From Argopecten irradians (lineage: Eukaryota; Mollusca; Bivalvia; Pectinida; Pectinidae): a stretch of 64,000 nucleotides of DNA. Every line of letters starts with the position of its first letter. The stretch's first letter is position 1. The notes beneath the pieces are model-generated. The model made no database searches and was not told where the DNA came from. It saw only the letters and a program-made list of their open reading frames with translations. Where the stretch lies: positions 22,220,362 to 22,284,361 of the forward strand of contig NC_091142.1 in assembly GCF_041381155.1 (NCBI RefSeq), given 5' to 3'. The position numbers and the translations under genes are program-made. Of this stretch, positions 43,794-57,900 are shown one piece after another.

Positions 43794-44181
43794 CAATCTG
43801 ATTAAAATACAGATCCTTATTATCACTACGTTTGATATGAGGATCTGACAATATCCCATTAGGGGTCACGTCAGGATGACCTTTGGAAATGGCCAATCAA
43901 ATTGACACTGCCAGAATCTTGACTGGGGACGAACTAGTTTGAAAAGGCTGTGCGAATTATTTTCGTGTACGTAGTCATCTCGCCCTAAGTGCACAACAAT
44001 GCTCAATGTGTATGCTTACTTGGACGAAATGGCGTTAACAATTGACGTAGAAATGTGTAGAACATGTATTTGATCTGGGGTACACGTGATAAAGGGTCAT
44101 CCGAACGTGACCCCATATGGGGTATTGTCAGATCCTATATTGAACGGAGTGGTTACAAGGATCTGTATTTCAATCAGATTG
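43794..44181. mobile_element. Mutator-type MITE, long inverted repeats, 9-bp target duplication
   Basis: 388 bp. Inverted repeats of about 90 bp (CAATCTGATTAAAATACAGA left, matched by TCTGTATTTCAATCAGATTG right; about 85% alike by eye). Direct repeats TTTTTAGAG lie at 43785-43793 and 44182-44190. Long TIRs and a 9-bp duplication fit the Mutator/MULE superfamily. It encodes no protein. Confidence 0.82.
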
Positions 44182-44483
44182 TTTTTAGAGATACGAGTGA
44201 ACATTATTAGAGGTCGACAAGAGTACGCTTTATCTTTTCATGTTACGAATAATGATTTTATTTAAGGATGTTCTTCAACAGCTTTGTGTGCATAAGAATG
44301 ACTTGAATAAGTTGGTAACAAACCTTCAAACAAACAATGCAAAAAACATTGTATAATGTTGTATTAAAATTAACTTTTATGAAGCCATCATCTATATAAA
44401 GCTCAGTTACTTCATCAAACTGTTTCCTATCAAATAATGAATTATCATAAATGTACTTGTAGATTTCGATAACAAAAACATTA

Positions 44484-44762
44484 AAGATGCTCCACCGCTG
44501 ACAAATGATATTTTTTTCACTATAAAAACAGGAGCAGACGATTTAGTATTTTTCTTCAGCTACAAAAGTAACTTACTTTACACCATTACCACCATTGAAA
44601 AGTTTAAGCTTCTAATTTTACTTCAAGCTAAAAATATGAAAAATAAGTAATTGCATCCCAAAAGAATTCCGTTGCACTATATCCTATATGGAATGAAGTA
44701 CTGATCGCGCATGCACCAAAGGCAAAATAAATTATTTTATATTAGTTTTAGTGGAGCATCTT
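44484..44762. mobile_element. TIR MITE, first copy
   Basis: It starts AAGATGCTCCACCGCTGACA and ends GTGGAGCATCTT. The interior (AGTTTAAGCTTCTAA, GCGCATGCACC) is shared with the copy at 51099-51450. Confidence 0.8.
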
Positions 44763-44860
44763 TCAATTATGTCTTGATTACACACCAATAATTGTTCAAA
44801 TGATGAATATCATTTATTTTATATTAGTTTTAGTGGAGCATCTTTCAATTATGTCTTGAT
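44731..44860 (+). repeat. Direct duplication of the MITE end
   Basis: 48 bp spanning the MITE right end and its flank (TTTTATATTAGTTTTAGTGG, AGCATCTTTCAATTATG) recur 82 bp downstream, almost unchanged. A short local duplication formed after the insertion. Confidence 0.85.
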
Positions 44861-44862
44861 AA

Positions 44863-45819
44863 ACTAACAAAAAAAACCTTCCCATCATGATTCTTGTCGC
44901 TTACATTAGCATCTGGTGTAATAGAATAAAATATTTAGCAACTGTCCTCGTCGCTGTAAACAATAGTTAAGATGGGTTTTTTTTTAAATATGCATGGTGG
45001 AACTAAAAACATATTGATGCATCTATATTATAAAGAACAATATATATCAGTGATATCACTAATTGTGATCAACTTTTTTTTCAAACGTGTTAAAAAATGT
45101 ATTTTTAAAAAAAGAAACTCAGTGCCTTTTTTGTATGTCAAGAATTACTTTAGAATGTAACTGAAATTTAATTTATGACTTCAAACTAAGCCTTGGTATA
45201 TTAGGGATAACTTCAAAGTAGTTTACAGCTTGTTAATCAGGCAAATACTTACTACAAAATAGATTTTAATCATGGGAATTTATAGACAAAACTATACAGT
45301 TGCCAGTAGGCAAATCTCACTTGGTATTTGGCCCAGAAAATGTCTTCATTAAATGTCTACCATTCCATTTGATAATTGTAGTAACGGAACCTTTGATAGT
45401 GGGGCAGATTTACTTATTCATGAACTTTATACATATGCTTTAGAAAAATAACCTTCAAGTGAATTCGTCAATATAATACACCAATTTAAGAAGGAATTCA
45501 AACGATTTGGGGCTATTATACGAAGTTGTTGCTTTCAGCACAACCATGATATATAGTATTTACCTAAGGCACATAAAACGATAACGAGTAATACCTGCAA
45601 AGAGACAAATGACGATTTTATGGTAAAGGAATCCGGTCCGATATCGCTACCGTTATCTAGCGGTCAGATGTGAACTTCCGGTCGAATCAAATAACACACT
45701 CATTTAGCTTCTCAAATATTTAGAAAATAAAACATCATTAATTTGGCATTATAAATCCCTACGTGCGTACCGGTATACGTCAGAAGGGAGTGTTTTAGTT
45801 AAAATCAGGTGTCTGAAAA
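44863..45819. other. Intergenic DNA before the astacin gene
   Basis: AT-rich; nothing recognised before the promoter motifs at 45820. Confidence 0.4.
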
Positions 45820-45910
45820 CTGATTGGTCACATTAGCCATGTTCAGCCGGAATAACATATAAGTATTTTTGCAGCTGTTTTATTTTATATATTTTTGTAT
45901 ACAATTCATC
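45820..45910 (+). promoter_or_regulatory. Core promoter of the astacin gene
   Basis: CCAAT box in reverse (TGATTGGTCA, 45821-45830) and TATAAG at 45858-45863, about 50 bp before the start codon, imply a short leader. Spacing between the two motifs is typical. Confidence 0.4.
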
Positions 45911-45979
45911 ATGAGATTAATATTTCTTACATACGTTTTACTTTGGAGTATGGATGCAGTGGAAAATTTTCATTTGAAT
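45911..45979 (+). CDS. Astacin gene exon 1 (signal peptide)
   Basis: 23 codons, MRLIFLTYVLLWSMDAVENF then HLN: basic start, hydrophobic core and a plausible cleavage after residue 16-18. Donor GTAAGT, phase 0. A TATA-like box and a CCAAT box lie just upstream. Confidence 0.8.
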
Positions 45980-48900
45980 GTAAGTATGGAATATATATAT
46001 TATTTATTTTCCAAGTTTTTGTCTGCATTCTATTAGGGATGAGTTATAAGCAATGTTCCTGACCTTTTTGTGTCATCGAATCTAGTTCCGCTTTGAAATA
46101 TAATGTATGTAGGTGGGGCATTTGAGTCGTACATATATTTCTGATAATTATTATGATTGAATATGATGTTGCTGCATCTAACTAATATATGTGTCAGTTT
46201 TTTGATGCTATATGTCGCGTCTTTTAGAGCTGAGAAAATATCTCAAAAGATATTTTCATTAACACGAAAAATAAAGATCTTGTTAGAAGTTTACATTCAT
46301 CAATTTATATTATGATTATACAAAATTAAAATGAATACCACTGTGAATATCACCGATTAAACTTAATTAAAATCAATTAATACTATATCAAATTTTATAT
46401 CTCTCCTATAAAACACATTATTGGTCCTTTTTCAGCTGCACCAATACCATCACCATCGACACGGAACACTATGTAAGTAGTAACTCATCTTACACATGAT
46501 ACACATACAAAACTACCGATGAAAAATAATATTTAATTTAATTAAATTAAACTGCTCAAAAAGGTGATCATGAGTGTAGTATTAACGGTAAGCTAATAAC
46601 TTTTGCAACTCCATTATCAAAATTATCAATATCGTTTTACATTCCCATTTAAAAAAAATAAAGCCGTTCCGTAAAGGTAGTGGGACTTTAAAGATTGAAA
46701 CATCTTTTTAAAACAATATATTACAATATTATGTCCATATGTTGCAATGTATCACATCTACAAACACTTAATTGATCGGCAACTCATTTTTTTTTATAAT
46801 TATCATTGTCTGGAAGAAATATGAAAACATATGTGTATGTTGATATTTCAGCAATCAATGTTCTAGAGAAATTGCGTTCTATCTCCCATTGGCTTGATGG
46901 CAGACCAGACACAACGGCATATGACTACATCTATCGAGCCAATATGGGTAAGTAATATAATCAAGGATAAAAAATATTAGTCAGATATGGGTTTTGTTAA
47001 CGATTGATCTTTTCATACATGGGAAACTGAAAGTATCATAAATGGGGGATGGGTAATCGCGTTCTGTAGAACTTCCCATTTTTTAAAATTTAGCTAGCTA
47101 ATGAGATTGTTATCAATTTCCCCGGGGTAATATGTGTAATTGCTATACTGATTGCGCCATTCTTTGCAGCAATGTGTTTAAGTTATATATGCCGTATTTT
47201 TCATACTCACGAATAAAAAAGAGCTTTTAAGGTTTTAAGTTTAAAAGGACAAAATACGAACTGAAAGTGATTTGCGGCAGCAATGCTGAAGTATTTATAT
47301 TTACATCTACAATGTAGTGAAATGAGTACATACGATGAGAGTATGAAGCCGAATTGTGGTCTGAAATAGCATTTCACATTTCGACAGTGTTATCAGTAAT
47401 ATAAGTAGTTATAAAGTAATTTCTGCGGGTATGTTTCCATCTAAACATACATTTTAAAGGCATAAAAACAAGATTTGTACAGTGCATACAATCCGTGAAA
47501 ACTATCGATTATAAGGCATTATGCGTATTTGTCTGTACATCAAACCATATGATTTTCAATATATTAATGAACATAACATAAAATGTAACTTTTTCGCCTA
47601 GTTATGGCACATATAGAATGTTTGAAGAGAAAAATCACTGTATAGCTGTTTATATTACCGATTAGGACAACTCGCAAGTTTGTCAGGAAATTTAAACACC
47701 AACAAATGACAATTTAGGGATTTACCAACTACACTATATATGTCTAAACACGGAAATTACATAGATTTGTATGATGATTCAGGACATTGAACAATTTCGT
47801 TCAACCGCTTTTGTTTATTTTATCCTTATTTTATAGTTTGTGACTTAAGCAATTGTTCTTTTATCATCATACGATGTTCCAATTTTGCTTTAAATTAAAA
47901 CATAATACACATATAGACATAATATATTTTATGTCAAATTATTGTTAATATTGTTCACTAATCTCAATTTCAAGTTAACAGTTAAAAATTTATTTCTTTT
48001 TAATTTCGAAAGCTGCCTATTCTGATCACCTTGAGGTAGATATATGTGAAATTGAAAACGATTTTCCTTCATGACGTTTTACAGCTGCTGGGTTAAATTT
48101 ATATCAAGGCGATATCGACGGTTTTAACCCAACTGTGAGTAAAAATACCATGTAGCTATGTTTTTAAAACATTACAGACATTTTGTCAAAATAAATTTTG
48201 CTTAAATCGATCTGGTAAATGTAACATAGACATTGCAAATATCATTGTTTGGCCAATATCAAACTAAGATGTAATCTCAAAAATAAATCTTGATTTAGGC
48301 ACGTGTTCAGTACATGTATTTCATATAATTAAACTAACTTATTTTAGAAGTGACACTATTTAAGTCACCATGGTATGTCATGGCGATAGACACAATGTCT
48401 CGTGGATTTAGGTATTTTTTTAGTATTTTATAATTAAAACTTCTTTGTTTGAGAAGCGAACACTATTTCAGTCAGCATATATTTTATTGGGACAGTCACG
48501 AAAACTTAGGTACTTTTTCAGTATTTTATAATTAAAACTAAGTTGTTTGAAAAGAACACTTTTTCAGGCAGCGTATATTTTATTGTTATAGACACGAACT
48601 GCTACCACAAACAAACAACGGCTTTGGAATACTAGGGTTGTACCATACGTCATCGATGCTTTATTCGGTGAGTTCATATGTACAGCGTTGTTACAACTTT
48701 ACGTGAACGTGTCTTTCTATAATTGACTTAACATACCATGGGTATATTCCAATGATTTTTTCCAAAAGTACAGAGGGACCCACTTAATTTAAAAGCGGTT
48801 ATATTGCTCAATATAAAAAATATCATTTTCACGCATGTTCTTTGTCATTTTTATTGGTTATATTGAAATCTAGATAATTGGAAAAGATTTTCATTACCCC

Positions 48901-51900
48901 CAATAAAGTCAATATAACCGGTTTTCGCTGTATATATTTTTTAAGAAATCATTCTTTTAATAGTAATACTTGAATTATGATATTTCGTTCTCTCATTTGA
49001 TTTTCGTAACTCTATCACTTGTACGCTATAATTTAACACAAAATACAATATTTTTTGTTATAAAATACTGTATATAAATACGAACAGAATGGAAATAAAC
49101 TCAGTTTCAACCCAGCATTACAAACGACTGCAAAGGATTTAGCTGTTTTCATTTTTTATATTCATTTTCTATTTCGTTATTTCTATTCGCCGTGCTAACT
49201 CTATAATACTTTATGATTTTTGTGTGTGGATGAATTGGAGGTTTCTGGTTTACTTTGTATTCATATGGTTTCATATTTTAAAAAGATGATTCAATGAACA
49301 ATTGATCTTAACTAACTAACATGTTACTAGCGATTTTATTGCCATGTTTTCGGAAAGTTAAAATAGAATTAAAAGTTAATGAAAGTTATTACAATGTGGT
49401 TGATAATATATCCTGTTGGAGGATTGCGTGAATGGAAATGATATATCTCACGGGAAAAACGGCAACATTTTCATATTGGACAGGTTATATTACATCTTTG
49501 TCATACATATCCAAAAAACATTTCAGTGTTGGTACATATTTAATTATGTAATCTGGTGTCAACTACATATCATAGCCGTTAATAACATTAATATTCTCCA
49601 ACAAGAGTGTGCGAACTGCAATTTGAGCTTTGACATGCTTCGCGGAGTAAGCAGAATTTAATATAAGCTATATTACTCCCAGCGGCAACATTTAACGTCA
49701 TTTTTCCGTGAAACATCACATGATCTGTTTTTGCGAAATGATGAAATTGGAAACAATGTAGTTTAGCTATGACAACACCTAAACAAAGAATTATAAATTA
49801 TCCAAAAAAAAATTATTTACAAAAGCATACCTGTTTGAAATATTGTGAACGTATCGCATTTGCAAGTTATGAAAGAGCAAATGAGTGAAAACGAATATTA
49901 GTCTTCGTACGTATGGTTGGTTAATGTTGTATTTTATTTCGATGTTCATTATTTATTCATGTAAACTGCATGTTTACGGGTTCTACCGTGTCACTTACTG
50001 ACGGGAAGCGATTATTTGTTTACATCGGAGTTCTTTTGACTTTGTCATATTTTAATTGCTGATATGTTATGAAATAAAAATCTAGTAATCCGACAACCGA
50101 AAATATTTTGCGAAAAAAAAGGTTGAATTGATAATTTATTCTGTCAGTGCATTCGGCATCCCATCCGGGATTAGGCGTCATGACAACGATCGACCGGATT
50201 GTGTAACAGGTATTGGAACTATGGATGTATTTGTAGATCTATAGCCGACTCTGCTTTTCTTTATGTCATTTTTTTAAATGATCTTCAAACATCTTTTCCA
50301 ATATTTGTTGGTTTACATGCAACATTCGTACAATCCATGATATAAAGAATTTCATTATCTAGACATTATCATTAACACGTATTTCATAAATCACCCTAGA
50401 ACACCCCGCTACTCAATCTCAATATCTACAACATGCGAGTGTAAACCTAAAGAAATTATACGTTACTGTCAAACATCAAACAGTGCTGTAAATTTTCCCA
50501 ATAATGCAAATTATTGTCAAAATCATGTAGTCAATTAATTGGAAAATTGTCGCTTTATGCGCGTTAACAATGTAATGACGGTGTGCTCTGAATACATATA
50601 CCTAACAATGTCAATGAAGTGTTCAGCGATGGTCACGTGACAACATAAGGACATGAAAACCCAAAAAAGTCCTGATGGAGACATCCACCAATGTGAAAAC
50701 TGCATTTGTCTAGTAACATAGTGATTTTCCTTTATTGAGACGTAAAAAACATCATTAACTAACATGCATATTGTTATTCTAACGGAAAGGACTTTTGTTC
50801 CTTTCATAAGATACCAGCGAAGAGCAGGTCATTCTTGCTGCGATAGAGGAATATCACCAAAAGACATGCATACGCTTCGTTCCTCGGACAAACGAGGTAG
50901 ATTACATACGCCTGACAAAACTTGATGGGTAAGTTGAAGAATTATAAGAACATGGGACCGACACCATAAAACTCAAAGACAGATTTTTTACTCGATTATA
51001 TGATTTTATATAGACTTGAGTACAAATCTGTCTGGGTAAGTTTTATGGTGCCTGGCCCTGATACAATGTAAATAATGGAATTCATATTTCAAATTTTAAA
51101 GATGCTCCACCGCCGACAAACGGTATTTTTCTCTATCAAAACAGAAGCAGACAAATTACTATCTTTCTTCAGTTACAAAACTTACTTACTTTACAGCATT
51201 ACCAACATTAAAATGTTTAAGCTTCTTATTTTGAGTAAAGATAAAATATTAAAATTGATTAATTGCGTCCCGAAAAAATCCATGGCACTATGCCCTATTA
51301 GGAATTAAGTACTAAATGCGCATGCACCTAAAGCTAAATAAATGATTTTATGTACATGTTTGTGTTAATTAGACACATAAACACGATTATACATCATTTA
51401 TTGATTAAACGATAGGTATCGTTCATGTTCTGTTGGCGGTGGATCATCTTTAACTTCTCATTGCAACTTAATTATTATGAAATATGAACGTTTTATATAT
51501 TAATGTCTTCACTCAATATTATACAGTTGTTTCATGAATTTTCAGTCAACAATCAAGACTCTTTTACCGAAGTGTAGGGACCAACCCGAGGCCGAGGGAA
51601 ACAGTTTACAGGGTTGGGACAAACACCGGGGCAAAAGAGTTTTGACTGTTGCCTGAAAAGGCATGAAACAACTGTTTTGTTACCTGAACCGCAATCTTAA
51701 ACTTATCACTGAGCTTATGGTGAGAACGACTTTTGCCGAAAGAATATCGGTATTTGGGTCGTTCCGGCTCGCCGGTGTTTATGATGTCACCAATTAATTA
51801 TGACATCAACAATGAAGTGCATGCAACGTTCCACGCCGGTCAACGGTCAAACTATTGACCGGTCAAATAGTAAATCTACTACATGATTTATAATATTTAC

Positions 51901-54900
51901 CATAAAACCTGATAATTAATTTTGAAATGTAATAAAATATAGAAACCTGTGTAATGTAATGATGGAATGTAATCATTTTAACTCATTGATATCCTTTATC
52001 GTAGTTTCCTATAAAAGAATACCATAATGACACTATACTTGAACGTAAAGGGTTCAATAAACCGCCATTAATGAGTCAGATAAAACTTTTTGGTATATGT
52101 TTGCTGTATCCGCAATGATAAGAACGAAAAATAGATACGTATGTTCCACAAACATGTCTCGACAGCTTTTCAGAAAACCTATATCGGTATGGAATAATAT
52201 GGTTTTTGGTAATGGTTTTCTGGTCAATTGCTACTCTAAGATACATCAAATAAAAATAACTTTTAATACGTTTCTCAATAGATGTAATATAATAAAGTTG
52301 ATAACTTATATGTTTACTAATTTGCACAACAAGCACATATATGATGCAATTATATATCGTTTACAGATGTTACTCTAAGATTGGACGTGTGGGAGGGGCC
52401 CAGAATGTATCTCTTCTATCTGCTTGTCTCACGACCAAAGGAACTGTGATTCACGAACTCATGCATGTGCTCGGTTTTTTCCACGAGCAGACTAGACCAG
52501 ACAGAGATGCATGGGTCCAAATCATCACTGAAAACATTATACCAGGTAAATTCACTTAAATACCATGATAGGTTGAATGTTTTCGCCGTGCAGAATAATT
52601 GGAGGTCAATCATCATTCAAGTACCGGTATGCATCTATAGTGTCTGTTCATGCTTGACTATATATACATTATGGAGAGATATTTCCATGCGCCGTCTCTA
52701 TAATGGAATCACATCGCCGTGGAATATTTGTTAAGCATGACGCGGAAATAATTGGTATCAAAAATAAGTTGCTATACAGTATTACAAATAGACAACCACG
52801 AAGGGCCAGTATGTGCAGTAACTATACGCGGTCATATTTCGCATGGTTAAGGGTGATTTTGCTGCTAAAAACGACAATGATAAAAATAGAAAAATCATGA
52901 CTTTATTCCGCACATGGAGGTAAACATTTCTTTATTACAATTTGGTCTCTTTGTTTCATGTAATTAATCGCGATCTGCCATATTCTAATTGTAGGTACCG
53001 AACACAATTTTGACAAACTTGACAGCCGATTGGTGGATACATTGGGTGTTCAGTATGACTATGGCAGTGTGTTACACTACGGAAAATTAGCCTTCTCCGC
53101 CAATGGCAACCCTACCATCATGCCAACGCGTATGACTCTGGCAACTCTTGGACAGCGGGACGGATTTAGTTACCTTGACCTTCAACGAATCCATCTCCTG
53201 TATAGATGTGGTATGTAGTAAGCATGGCAATTGTTCTGATTATTGTATTGATAACTAGTGAACTCTGGCAAAGATAGTTTCTTGTATTTTTTATTTTCTA
53301 AATAAAATTAATTAATAATGAAATTCACGTTGTCATCAGCTATAAAGTCAATCATGAACTATTCGTAAGGTCATTCTTGTGTAATAATGCCCTGGTAGAT
53401 AGTCCCTGAGAGTTATATAAGGCATGGGTTGTCAAAATGTTAAAACCATCATTTCAAAATAATATTAATTTTAAGCTGTAATTATGACACCACCCTGAAG
53501 ACCATCTAGGCAATGTATTAATGAGAATATCATCATTTACGTGACCATATACTATTATAAAGGACTGATGAAAAAAAAAATCATAGCATATCTCATGTTA
53601 TAATTATCAGTAGGTGTTAGTTTTTAAGCTGAAACCACACTGACCTTCCGAAAGCGATGCGATTTTTCTTTGTTACACAGTTCAGTTGAATATTATACCG
53701 TCTGATATCAAATGTATATTATACCACTAGTGCAATAAACCCTGGAGCGATTAGTATTGGCTGTGCCAGTCAGGAATTCCATTGTGACGTCATGACAGAA
53801 AGAATAAATAGACATCAGGAAATATGACGGCGGGCATAATGGCTGCCTCTGCTTAGCCAAGGCTCGCAGATCCATTTTGTAAAATATCATATGAAATAAA
53901 CCTTCCTTTAAGATGCTATATGTATCAATGTTTTACACTCAGATATCCCTGGACCTCTATCAGTGTCACCACGCTCTACTGCCGCCACCACACAAACTAC
54001 CACACTACACCCTACACCATTTGTTACACCATCCCGGCCTAACTCTCCACCCACCATATATCCTGTCCCGACGACAATGGTTCATCCAACGCTTCCGCCA
54101 AAAACACCTCCTACACCGTATCCAGTACCTACGTCATCACATGTTGTCACACAGGGCAATGTTCATTCTACACAAAGTGTAGTGACGTCATCAGGTTGGT
54201 CACAGTGGTCTGTATGGTCCTTCTGTAATCTGCAGTGTCAGAGGACTCGGTACCGGTTCTGCTTCAGTAACCAGCGGTCCAGCTGTCCGGGTGTTAGTGA
54301 AGAGAAAAGAGGATGCATTTCGGGATGTAGGGGTACGCTGTATAAGTTGTCAGCTCATAATTCATAATGTTTTATATATTATTTACAAGCAACATGTAAG
54401 CAAAATTGTAAGCTATCATTTACAACGCAACAAAATTACTTTACGACTAAGGCATTGTCTTGAGATATTCTGTCTTTGTATGTTAGAGTTACTTCCCTTG
54501 CAGGTAGGTACAATGTATCCCATTGTAACGTCATCATTTGTAGTGATACTAACGTCGTTTCATCTGAAAAGTATGATGTTTCGCTCGCAAACAGATAACG
54601 GCACACTCAATATCTAAATGCAAGGGCAGATAACTCTGTAATATGCAAATACGGACTTGACAGAGGCGTAAAAATTATCCTTATTTTCTCTAAAAAAATA
54701 AGGTCTATATAATTGTACAAGTGCCAGAAGCGATAATTAAGACCCGCAGAAATAGTCCTGTACATGTATTATGGGTACATTTAAAATGATTAATGAGCAT
54801 CACATTTCATTTACGCTGTTTTTCATTCAGTTGGATCAACTCTGGGCTGCTGGCGTAACAACGTAACAAACACTGCTATTCCGTCTGTGGAAGGTCAGTA

Positions 54901-57900
54901 CCCGACCCTACTGGACCAGCACGATACACGCGAAGGAGCCGTCAGAAAATGTGCTGATGTGGCGTCAGATTCTGGTCACTTAGTGTTCGCTGTCTTCAAT
55001 AACGGCGTGTGTTTATCTGGACCAGACGCACAAAAGACGTTCTACAAGTATGGACCGTCCACACTATGTAGTTATACAGGGGAGGGTAGTCCGACGGCCA
55101 TGAATGTCTACACCTTTCAACAAGGTACTGAATGAAAGTTTGAATTTAAAAAACTGATTAAGTTAACATTCGCAAGTTATCATTTGTTTTGCGTATGAAT
55201 ACTGAGGTAATTTGCGACTATACTTCGAACGTCGCTATTTATTTCAACTAGTATAATATTAAATCTTGCGTGTAGCAATGCAATTATCTCTTTTTGACTT
55301 AACTCTATAACACTTTGTTACTGATATTAAAGCTAAGTTTTATGAAACATTGTGCTATGATCGGTTTTTATCTAAAACCATGACTCTTAAACTATCGACA
55401 TGGAAAACCAAAAACCATTCAGGAATATTCATTATTTGATCTTACATACTAGCTTCATCTTTTCCCGTTATAAAACAGATATAGACGGTGCCTGGGGACC
55501 ATGGACTGACTGGACTCAATGCACGCAGATGTGTAATGGCGGGAGAAAGTACCGCTATCGATACTGCAACAGTCCTCCACCTGTAGGTCAGGGCGCCACC
55601 TGTTCTGGATCTGGCAATGAGATACAAGACTGTAACATCCAGCCCTGTCCAGGTAAAATTTTAATTGTCAAGTTTCCATGTTTAGATAGTTTGATATATT
55701 TACCGTAATTAATATCACAATTAGCGATTTCAGAATAAAGTATAGGAATCCTAAGACGTCCTCCCGGCTGACTATGCCCGTGGTTACATTTCCACGCAGC
55801 CTCGCTTTCAATGTTTTCACCTTTTCTTTCTTTTAATGGTCAGAACTGGGAAACGTAAGCAGACCTTGACCGTCGCATTAATATGTGAGAACTTTTGGAA
55901 GGCCAATGAACGCATTTAGACTGGTTTTCTTTGCCCGACTATTCACTTTAACTGATCATTATTTATCTTAAAACCACAACATACTTCTAATGTGATTAAG
56001 TAATATTAAAATACGTATTTGATATCCAGGACAGGACAAATGGATTTGTTGCACACACTTTTAAAATTCTTTACTTATTTCGATTTTGCTGAAAGTGCTA
56101 CTCAAGCACCATCTGAAATGTAATAAAGTCTACGAGAGATGAGAAAACATACTCAACCAAACTATATTATAGCATTAAACAGTACTATATCAATACGATA
56201 CTTTATCTACTGTAGCGGACACCAAATGTGGAGTGAAGTACCACACAGGTCTGCCAGGAACTTCCGGTATAATTGATGTCGGGGTGTATGATAACTTTAT
56301 GAGGTGTGAATACGAGATCGTGACGGCTAATAAGGACCATACAATATCAGTGTCAATTACACGTATAGACTTGGAGTATACCATCAGCTGTATGAGTGAC
56401 GCTCTAATGGTTAGTACAGTTCTACAGTAAACTTACATTGAACGATATAGGACTCATATTATTAGACTAACAGTGGTTCATTTGATTAATTTCTATGGGA
56501 CTTATTCACGTACCACGTGATAACTGATAACGCTTGTGAAGGCCTATTGCTTCTATTGGTGATGGAATGCCGTCAAAAGATGATATACCGCGCTCTAACG
56601 TTTTTTTCAGTGGGATAATTACAAAAAGTTACGTTCCATCACCACTGGGGAGAGATATTATCGGATTTCACGTGGTACATGAATTAGTGCCATTTGTCAA
56701 CATAACAATTATATACGTTCAGTGGTCAAGCCAAAGTCCTTGGAATAAAACTATCGGTGTGGGGGAAATACATCATATTTGGCTCCGCTTTGTACATTAA
56801 TCATGAAGGGTTAGTAATTGAAGGTATTTATTGGTAGTTGCCTATTCATTGTTTTAATTTTTGTTCGATATTTTGTTATTTCCCATTATTGTAGAACGCC
56901 TATTCTGTCTTTTCAGTTATTTGATGGACCTGACGACAACGCGACGTTTTTGGGGGCACATTGTGGTACTGTCCCGCCGGCGTCTGTGTTGTCCTCGTCA
57001 AACAAAATGTATCTAAAATTCCAAACAGACGAAACGACGACAGGAACCGGCTTTACCGTGGTTTACACCATCAACCAGAACATCCGTAAGTCACGTGATC
57101 CCCTAGACCATTCTATCATTCAAACATTCAAAATACATATCCCTCTTCGCCTTACATAGGCCGAAATAGAGCTGCAAACATACGAACCGTGCGAGTCTGT
57201 CGCTATTAGGGGTTTAGGTACCACATGGTACGATCATCAGATTTACCACAGTGACAATTCAAAGGTATCCATTATTAGGTGTCCTCCAAATTTAGACATA
57301 TTCTACACATTTTTCTCGACGATCAATATAACAACTTAATATGTCGATTTCGATATACCGACCCGATCAGCCCCACCTTCTGGTAATTGTGGTTTCGTAT
57401 TTTGACGTGATGGTTTGTGACACCATATTCACTAAAAGGTTGGATTAATCGACAATGAAAAGGCCGATCATCAATTTTGGACATATTGATGCTGAATAGG
57501 AAAACTCTGTTTGGATTTCAATATGTTAGGTCCTTCTAGAAAATACATTGAGAATAAAATAAATAAATAAATACGTTACAGGTAAAAGCTGCATACAGCC
57601 TAGGAGACCTGGACACGGTCGACTGATAGGGGACTCTCACTTTGCTGGAGATGCTATCTTTTTTGAGTGTGACCAAAGCTACAATCTTATTGGTTCTCCC
57701 TCTGTTATATGTGTAGACCAACCGACTTTCGCCATATGGTCCGATGATTTCCCCAGTTGTGTCCAAACTACCAAACGGAAAGCAAGTAAGGGGTTTCTGT
57801 TAGTTTGTTAAAATGACAGTTATGATGTTTAAAGATAATATTTCAAATATGAGATTTTGACGCTGCAATCACATTAATATTTTTTCTGTAAGGCCATAAA

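Noticed and set aside
52097-52378. Open frame before astacin exon 7
   Set aside because: It lies in the intron, has no motif and ends in the exon in the wrong frame.
53963-54182. Alternative reading frame with a His/Leu/Pro pattern over astacin exon 9
   Set aside because: It is a shifted frame of the Thr/Pro-rich linker; the phase from exon 8 and the TSP1 that follows fix the true frame.
56567-56800. Extra exon between the CUB halves
   Set aside because: Exons 12 and 13 already make a complete CUB in phase; this frame has no domain match.
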